A stretch of 64,000 nucleotides of DNA from Nocardioides daeguensis (lineage in GTDB: Bacteria > Actinomycetota > Actinomycetes > Propionibacteriales > Nocardioidaceae), in contig NZ_JAHTKU010000003.1 of assembly GCF_019192965.1 (NCBI RefSeq), positions 62,001 through 126,000 on the forward strand. Direction: 5' to 3'. Shown here in pieces: positions 59,362-64,000 of this stretch. Numbering within the stretch: the stretch's first letter is position 1; every line of letters starts with the position of its first letter. Below the pieces are notes generated by a model. The model was not told where the DNA came from. It searched no databases and saw nothing but the letters and a program-made list of their open reading frames with translations. The position numbers and the translations under genes are program-made.

Positions 59362-60233
59362 GACGCCGCCCCCGCGACTCCCCCGAGCCCCGCGACCCCC
59401 CCGAGCCCCGGGACGACCCGCGACCAGGCGAACGGCTGCCAGTGGGCCGGGTCCTGGCGGAGCCGGTCGACCACGACGGAGAGCACCAGCGGGTTGGCGA
59501 CCATGCCGACATGGCTGCTGACCACCTCGACGTTCTCGGCCGGCGCCCGGCCGGCGCCGCCGTCCTGCTGGTCGACCGTGCAGCCGCGCCACGGGACGAT
59601 GCCGTCGCTCTTCGACCAGACGGCGGTGAGCGGCACCGGCACCGGGCCGCGCAGCCGGTCGACGATCTCGCGGGCGTCGGCGACGATGCCGTGCTTCTCG
59701 CGCGACTTCTCGAACAGGCCGGTCGCGCGGGTGCGCTCCCCCTCGGCGCGCCACGGCGAGCCGAGGCAGACGACCTGGCGGACCCGGTCGGGGTGCTCGT
59801 GGGCCAGCCAACGGGCCAGCAGGCCACCGAAGCTCCAGCCCACGACGCTGACCGGCTCGTCGTACCGGTCCGCGACCTCGGTGAGACGCCGCGGCAGGCC
59901 GGTGACGATCGTCTCGGTGAGCCCGTGGTTGCTGCCGAGGTTCCAGCCGTGGACCTCCCAGCCGCGGCGCACGAGATGGCCGCGCAGCCGCCCGGTGAGC
60001 CGGTCGTTGGCCGAGAACCCGGGCAGCACCAGCACCGGCCGGCCGCGGCCGAGGTCCCGCTCGCCCGGCAGCGCCGGACCGCTCGCGGCGTGCAGGAGGT
60101 CGACGAGGCGCGAGGCGCCGTACTCCACCGTCCAGCGGGGCAGCTCGAGCAGCAGCAGCCCGCGGTGCGGTCCGCTCCCGCCGGCCGGCGACGCCGCCGC
60201 ACCGTGGTCGTTGAAGTCGTACACCCTGCTCAC
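59358..60233 (-). CDS. Alpha/beta hydrolase, first gene of lipid operon
   Basis: A 291-aa hydrolase with VLVLPGFSANDRLTG (oxyanion loop), nucleophile elbow GWSFGGLLA, acid WSKSDGIVP and histidine SSHVGMV. It resembles lipase class 2-like or esterase proteins adjacent to TAG synthesis genes. GTG 60233 is used; no Shine-Dalgarno is evident. The KstR-like palindrome lies 7 bp upstream. Confidence 0.85.
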   Translation of the reverse strand: MSRVYDFNDHGAAASPAGGSGPHRGLLLLELPRWTVEYGASRLVDLLHAASGPALPGERDLGRGRPVLVLPGFSANDRLTGRLRGHLVRRGWEVHGWNLGSNHGLTETIVTGLPRRLTEVADRYDEPVSVVGWSFGGLLARWLAHEHPDRVRQVVCLGSPWRAEGERTRATGLFEKSREKHGIVADAREIVDRLRGPVPVPLTAVWSKSDGIVPWRGCTVDQQDGGAGRAPAENVEVVSSHVGMVANPLVLSVVVDRLRQDPAHWQPFAWSRVVPGLGGVAGLGGVAGAAS

Positions 60234-60239
60234 CCCATG

Positions 60240-60253
60240 TAGAACACGTTCTA
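60240..60253 (-). promoter_or_regulatory. KstR-like TetR operator TAGAACACGTTCTA
   Basis: The 14-bp sequence TAGAACACGTTCTA fits TNNAACNNGTTNNA, the motif of the mycobacterial sterol-catabolism repressor KstR, and is an almost perfect dyad. It covers the likely promoter of the five-gene lipid operon. Other TetR regulators bind similar sites and no kstR gene is in the window. Confidence 0.6.
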
Positions 60254-60352
60254 GTTTCTAGAAGTATCCCCACAGGTACGGCCCCGCGGCAAGACTCCGC
60301 CTCCACGCGGGACGGAGATCACAGGACCAGTCCGGACCAGTCCGGACCGGCG

Positions 60353-61753
60353 CTACGACGCCGGGACGAGCGGCGTAAGCGGGTTGCCGGCCGGGATGGA
60401 CGCGCACGTGTCCGGCGCCGGGGTGCCGGCGAAACGCGCGTTGAGCCAGGCCATCGCCTCGGGCAGCCAGAACGGCACCGACGTGAAGTGGCTCAGGGGG
60501 TACTCGCGGTGGACGACCGGCAGCCCGTCGGCGCAGTACTGGCGGGCGAGCGAGCGCACGTCGCCGGCGATCATCACGCCGTCACCGGGGCCCACGCTCG
60601 CCGAGCGCGCCGTGCCCTCGATCTGCCCGGCCGTGCCCTGACCGATGAACATCGGGACGCTCGGCGTGGGCCGGGTGCCGAGGTTGAGCTGGTTGACGGT
60701 CTCGACGAAGACGGGGATCCGCGCCGGGTCGGCGTACTCGGGCTTGGTCATCTTCTGCCAGGTCAGGCCCGGGTAGGCGCCGAGCACCTGAGAGATGGAG
60801 GCGTGCTGGAGCCGGGCGTAGACCTGCTTGCCGTAGTCGTTGAGGTAGGGCGTGAGGTCGACGCCGAAGGCGCGGGCGACGCCGACCACGGCCATCGGGA
60901 TCACGCCGGCCCAGACCATCGAGCCGTCGACGTACCCGAGGTTGGCCGAGGGACGCACCAGGACGCCGCCCTCGGCGGCGCCGACCAGGCGCCGGTCGAT
61001 GTCGGGGGCGTAGCTGGGCGCGAGCACCGAGGCCCAGTTGGTGGCGATCGCGCCGCCGGAGTAGCCGATCAGGCCGACCCGGGCACTCGGCGCGATGCCG
61101 GTGCCCGGCGCGTTCAGGGCGGCGCGCAGCGAGTCGAGGGTGACCTGGCCGTACTCGGGTCCGGCGGCGAAGTCGGCCGTCGGCCCCTGGGTGTCGGCGA
61201 CGACGATCGCGTAGCCCTGGAGCAGGAAGCCGGCGAACAGCGTGGTCTCGACGTGGGCCGCCATGACCCCCGGGCTGAACACGCCGGAGTAGGCGCGCGA
61301 GGGGCCGTCCTCGGGGTTGAGCGAGTCATAGAACGACTGGTAGCCGATCACCTTGGCAGTGCGGCCGAGCAGCGGCTTGACCACCGTCGTGACGCCGGCG
61401 ACCGCCTCGCCGCGCTGGTTGGTCGTGCGGAACAGGATCTGCACGAGCTGCAGCGGCAGCGACAGCTTCGCGATCCGGTACGGCAGCGCTCGGGTCGCCA
61501 GCACCGCTCCCGGCGGCAGGTCGGCGAGCGGCGTGCTGCCCGCGTAGGTGAAGAACGGGTCCGGCGCCGAAGTGGCCACCGCCGGTACGACGGCACCCAC
61601 GCGCGCCTGCGACACCACCTGCGAAACCGCCGACGGCACGGCCGACGAGGTGGCCGACGAGGCGGCCGGAGCCAGCGTCGCCGCGGATGCCGTCACTGCC
61701 ACCAGTGCGGCAGCGAGCCGCACCCGTCCCCTGGAGATCCCCATGGCGGGCAT
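60353..61753 (-). CDS. Secreted lipase (LIP family)
   Basis: A 466-aa exported lipase with a signal peptide (GRVRLAAALVAVTASAATLAPAA). The catalytic Ser is in LIGYSGGAIAT, and a C-terminal HFTSVPF probably gives the His. The fold matches the fungal/actinobacterial secretory LIP lipases. Starts at ATG 61753 or 61744 are plausible; the in-frame GTG at 61774 lies inside a palindromic operator and is less likely. Confidence 0.85.
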   Translation of the reverse strand: MPAMGISRGRVRLAAALVAVTASAATLAPAASSATSSAVPSAVSQVVSQARVGAVVPAVATSAPDPFFTYAGSTPLADLPPGAVLATRALPYRIAKLSLPLQLVQILFRTTNQRGEAVAGVTTVVKPLLGRTAKVIGYQSFYDSLNPEDGPSRAYSGVFSPGVMAAHVETTLFAGFLLQGYAIVVADTQGPTADFAAGPEYGQVTLDSLRAALNAPGTGIAPSARVGLIGYSGGAIATNWASVLAPSYAPDIDRRLVGAAEGGVLVRPSANLGYVDGSMVWAGVIPMAVVGVARAFGVDLTPYLNDYGKQVYARLQHASISQVLGAYPGLTWQKMTKPEYADPARIPVFVETVNQLNLGTRPTPSVPMFIGQGTAGQIEGTARSASVGPGDGVMIAGDVRSLARQYCADGLPVVHREYPLSHFTSVPFWLPEAMAWLNARFAGTPAPDTCASIPAGNPLTPLVPAS

Positions 61754-61757
61754 CGTT

Positions 61758-61782
61758 GTTGACAGTGTCGTCACTTGTCAAC
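61758..61782. promoter_or_regulatory. Palindromic operator candidate upstream of the lipase
   Basis: GTTGACA (61758-61764) and TGTCAAC (61776-61782) are perfect arms, with GTG/CAC matching inside. The minus-strand TTGACA could also serve as a -35. It lies in the 31-bp gap between the transglutaminase-like gene and the lipase start. Confidence 0.5.
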
Positions 61783-61784
61783 GC

Positions 61785-64000
61785 TCAGCGGCGGACGACC
61801 CTCGTCGTGGCCCGCACGGCACGCCGCACGACGGCCCGACCCCGGACCACCGGACCGAGAGCGGCGAACCAGCGACCGGCGCCCCGCCCGCGCCGCCCGA
61901 CGGCGGAGCGCAGCCGCTCCACCCCCGCCCGCCACGGCACCGACGCCAGCGAGAACCGGGCCAGCAGCCGGCGCCACCACGGGGTCGCCCTGCGCATCCG
62001 GCGCACCGCCGTGTCGACGTCGGCCCAGTAGGCGCCGACCTCCTCGGGAGTGGGCTCGCCCTCGCCGTACACGTGGCGGTCGGCGGTGTGGGCCAGCGTG
62101 ACCACCGGCACCGCCTCGTAGCGGTCGGCGGCGGCGTACGCACTCTCGCGGCGGGTGGCCCCGGGAGGGGGCCGCACGCCGAGGTCGCGCATCCGGTCGG
62201 CGAGCTCGTGCCAGGCACCGGTCAGGCGCAGCGTCGGGTCGTCCGCGCGCCGCCGGCGGCGTCGGCGCCAGAACTTGAACAGCAGCACGCCCCACAGCGG
62301 GGAGAGCAGCAGCGCGACCTTGGCGACGTCGAGGGCGATACCGAGGATCGTGCCGAGCACCGCGAGGACGTCGAGCTCGCGACGCTGGCCGTCACCCTGC
62401 TGCAGGTTGTCGCTGGCCTCCTTGGGCTCACCGGGCACGCGCGGCGGCTGCAGCACCTGCGGCTGCGGGTCCTCGTCGGGGTCGTCGTTGGGCTTGCGGA
62501 GCTTCTGGTCCTCCGGGGGCGTCGGGTCGAACGGCACCCAGCCGACGTCGCGGAGCTTGACCTCGGTCCAGGCGCTGATGTCCTCGCCGCGCACGTCGTC
62601 GCCGCCCGGCGGCACCTTGAACCCGAGGACCACGCGGATCGGGAGCCCCAGCCGCTGACCGATCAGCGCCATCGCGGCGGCGTACTGCTCCGCGTTGCCG
62701 ACCGGGTTCGGAGTCTTGGTGAGCTCGGCCAGCCGGGCTGCGCCGTGGCCTGCGGGGACGTCGTCGTCGATGCCGTCGGAGTAGAAGCCGTGCTCACGGA
62801 AGGAGTCGCGCAGGAACTGCGCCAGCTCGCCGCCGGTGCCGCCGCCGAAGCCGTCCTCGGCCTGCCAGCGCTGCACCCGGTCGACCAGCTCCTCGGGCAC
62901 GACCGCCGGCGCCGGTAGCGAGACGGAGCTGTCGGCCTCCCGGGTCGCGATGTCCTCCTCGACCGGGACCGGTGGCGCGAGGGCCTCGACCTCGAAGGTG
63001 GTGCCCGGCTCGACCCCGCCGATCTGCGCGACGGTGCCGGTCTCGCGGTTGACGACGAGCTCGGCCGCCGCCTCGTCGTCGGTCCGCCCGTCCTTGACCG
63101 GTGTCATCGCCAAGGTGTCGCCGACGCTGGGCACCCACACGCCGGTGTAGCCGGTGACGGTGACCGCGCCGCGGGTGGTGGCCTTCGCGTTGGCCTCGGG
63201 ATCGTTGCGCAGCCGCCGGAAGGTGCCGGAGTCGTGGGCCGCCTCGGGCCCGCCGGACACGTTCCACACGATCCCGTCGTAGGTGTCCATCACCGCGAGC
63301 CGGACCCGGGTCCCGCTGTCGAGGCCGTCGACGGCGAACAGCGAGGTCTCGGTCCGCAGCGGCTCCTTCTTGTAGGCGCGGAACTTCGCCAGCGGACTGG
63401 GGTAGTCGTGGGGGTCGAACGGCGGGTCGACGTGGTCGCGCAGCACGACCCGGTTGGCCTCGGGGTCGGCGAGGGCGCCCAGCCCACTCGCCGCTCCCCC
63501 GGCCACCCCGACGACGACGAGCGTCGCGAGCACCCGCCGGCCCCAGCGGGCCCGGACGTGGCGCAGCGAGCGCCAGCGCAGCCAGACCAGGGCGACGACC
63601 GCGATCACCAGGCCGCGGGCGAGCGCGGCCTGCGCCGTGACGTCGCCGAACGCGGAGGACACCACGAGGACCAGGGCGAGCACGACGCCGGCCAGACCCG
63701 GCCAGCGCGAGCGCCACAGCAGGACGGCGGCCGCCAGCCCCCCGAGCAGGCCGGTGAGGAACGGGACCAGCAGCACCACCCCGGTCTCGCCGAGCGGCAC
63801 GGGCAGGGTCAGCGACTCGCGCCAGGACTGGACCAGCCCGACGACCAGGTCGTGCAGCGAGTCGGCCGTGGGGACGACGCCGCCGCTCGTGCGGTTCGGG
63901 ACGGCGACCGCGGAGCCGACCGCGAGGTAGGCGGCGGCCGTGAGCAGCGCGGTCAGCCACGGGCCCAGCCGCCACCGGGCGCCGGCCCAGGCGATCGCCA
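61785..64000 (-). CDS. Transglutaminase-fold membrane protein (TgpA/DUF3488 type), 5' end beyond window
   Basis: The visible 738 residues comprise N-terminal TM helices (WLTALLTAAAYLAVGSAVAV; LLGGLAAAVLLWR; LALVLVVSSAFG), an extracytoplasmic transglutaminase-like domain (to about GWVPFDPTPPEDQ), one further TM segment and a basic cytosolic tail. The catalytic Cys is replaced (VGNAEQYAAAMAL, where active enzymes have C) and the usual His before W is Ser (DISAWTEV), so peptidase activity is doubtful. Related genes often sit with MoxR ATPase and DUF58 genes, which would lie beyond base 64000. The frame is open to the window edge. Confidence 0.85.
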   Translation of the reverse strand, partial: AIAWAGARWRLGPWLTALLTAAAYLAVGSAVAVPNRTSGGVVPTADSLHDLVVGLVQSWRESLTLPVPLGETGVVLLVPFLTGLLGGLAAAVLLWRSRWPGLAGVVLALVLVVSSAFGDVTAQAALARGLVIAVVALVWLRWRSLRHVRARWGRRVLATLVVVGVAGGAASGLGALADPEANRVVLRDHVDPPFDPHDYPSPLAKFRAYKKEPLRTETSLFAVDGLDSGTRVRLAVMDTYDGIVWNVSGGPEAAHDSGTFRRLRNDPEANAKATTRGAVTVTGYTGVWVPSVGDTLAMTPVKDGRTDDEAAAELVVNRETGTVAQIGGVEPGTTFEVEALAPPVPVEEDIATREADSSVSLPAPAVVPEELVDRVQRWQAEDGFGGGTGGELAQFLRDSFREHGFYSDGIDDDVPAGHGAARLAELTKTPNPVGNAEQYAAAMALIGQRLGLPIRVVLGFKVPPGGDDVRGEDISAWTEVKLRDVGWVPFDPTPPEDQKLRKPNDDPDEDPQPQVLQPPRVPGEPKEASDNLQQGDGQRRELDVLAVLGTILGIALDVAKVALLLSPLWGVLLFKFWRRRRRRRADDPTLRLTGAWHELADRMRDLGVRPPPGATRRESAYAAADRYEAVPVVTLAHTADRHVYGEGEPTPEEVGAYWADVDTAVRRMRRATPWWRRLLARFSLASVPWRAGVERLRSAVGRRGRGAGRWFAALGPVVRGRAVVRRAVRATTRVVRR

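Overview
The window is chromosomal DNA of a high-GC actinobacterium. The best match is the order Propionibacteriales, most likely Nocardioides or a close relative. The evidence is uniform GC-rich codon use, a WhiB1/PdtaS/SigH-RshA/AroA/RsgA block, an actinobacterial-type Kgd (2-oxoglutarate dehydrogenase with a fused E2 domain), Ni-superoxide dismutase and a 24-residue bL37. No phage, plasmid, transposase or CRISPR array was found, and no gap exceeds 300 bp.

Region 1 (1-18360) is a conserved actinobacterial housekeeping block, read mostly on the minus strand: argS-lysA, hom-thrC-thrB, rho, rpmE, prfA-prmC-sua5-wecA. A 4.8-kb redox/regulatory island separates lysA from hom. It holds a SoxR regulator with a SoxR box, a quinone oxidoreductase, an MFS pump, a second oxidoreductase and a GlxA-like regulator. 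tRNA-Arg(CCG) and rnhA lie on the plus strand behind it. Region 2 (18474-36170) holds kgd, an MmpL-type exporter with a TetR regulator, a DesA3-like desaturase with its ferredoxin-type reductase and TetR regulator, hydrolases and transporters, malic enzyme, and the divergent pair sodX/sodN.

Region 3 (36279-40959) is the most unusual part. Three tandem, individually terminated genes encode secreted paralogues. Each predicted mature protein has a lysine-rich helical segment bracketed by two cysteines and a leucine/glycine-rich tail. Their leaders share a promoter element and a hairpin at a fixed offset. Directly behind them are a UsfX-like anti-sigma factor, SigF and another secreted lysine-rich protein with a candidate SigF promoter. 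Region 4 (41048-54339) resembles the Rv3219-Rv3228 neighbourhood of Mycobacterium tuberculosis (recalled, not searched): whiB1, pdtaS, bL37, rshA-sigH, SRAP, aroA and rsgA, followed by hisN and a CBS protein. Region 5 (54380-60253) is a translationally coupled lipid operon (hydrolase, PlsC-like acyltransferase, acyl-CoA ligase, wax ester/TAG synthase, hydrolase) under a KstR-like palindrome. It is followed by a secreted lipase and a transglutaminase-fold membrane protein that runs off the window.

Three non-coding themes recur. (a) Many genes have a TANNNT -10 hexamer exactly 6-7 nt before the start codon, which predicts leaderless mRNAs and resolves several start codons. (b) A 72-bp double-palindrome element occurs twice as exact inverted copies. 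(c) A head-to-head array of 22-bp units lies between rsgA and the next convergent gene. All functional statements rest on motif recognition by eye; no database search was run.
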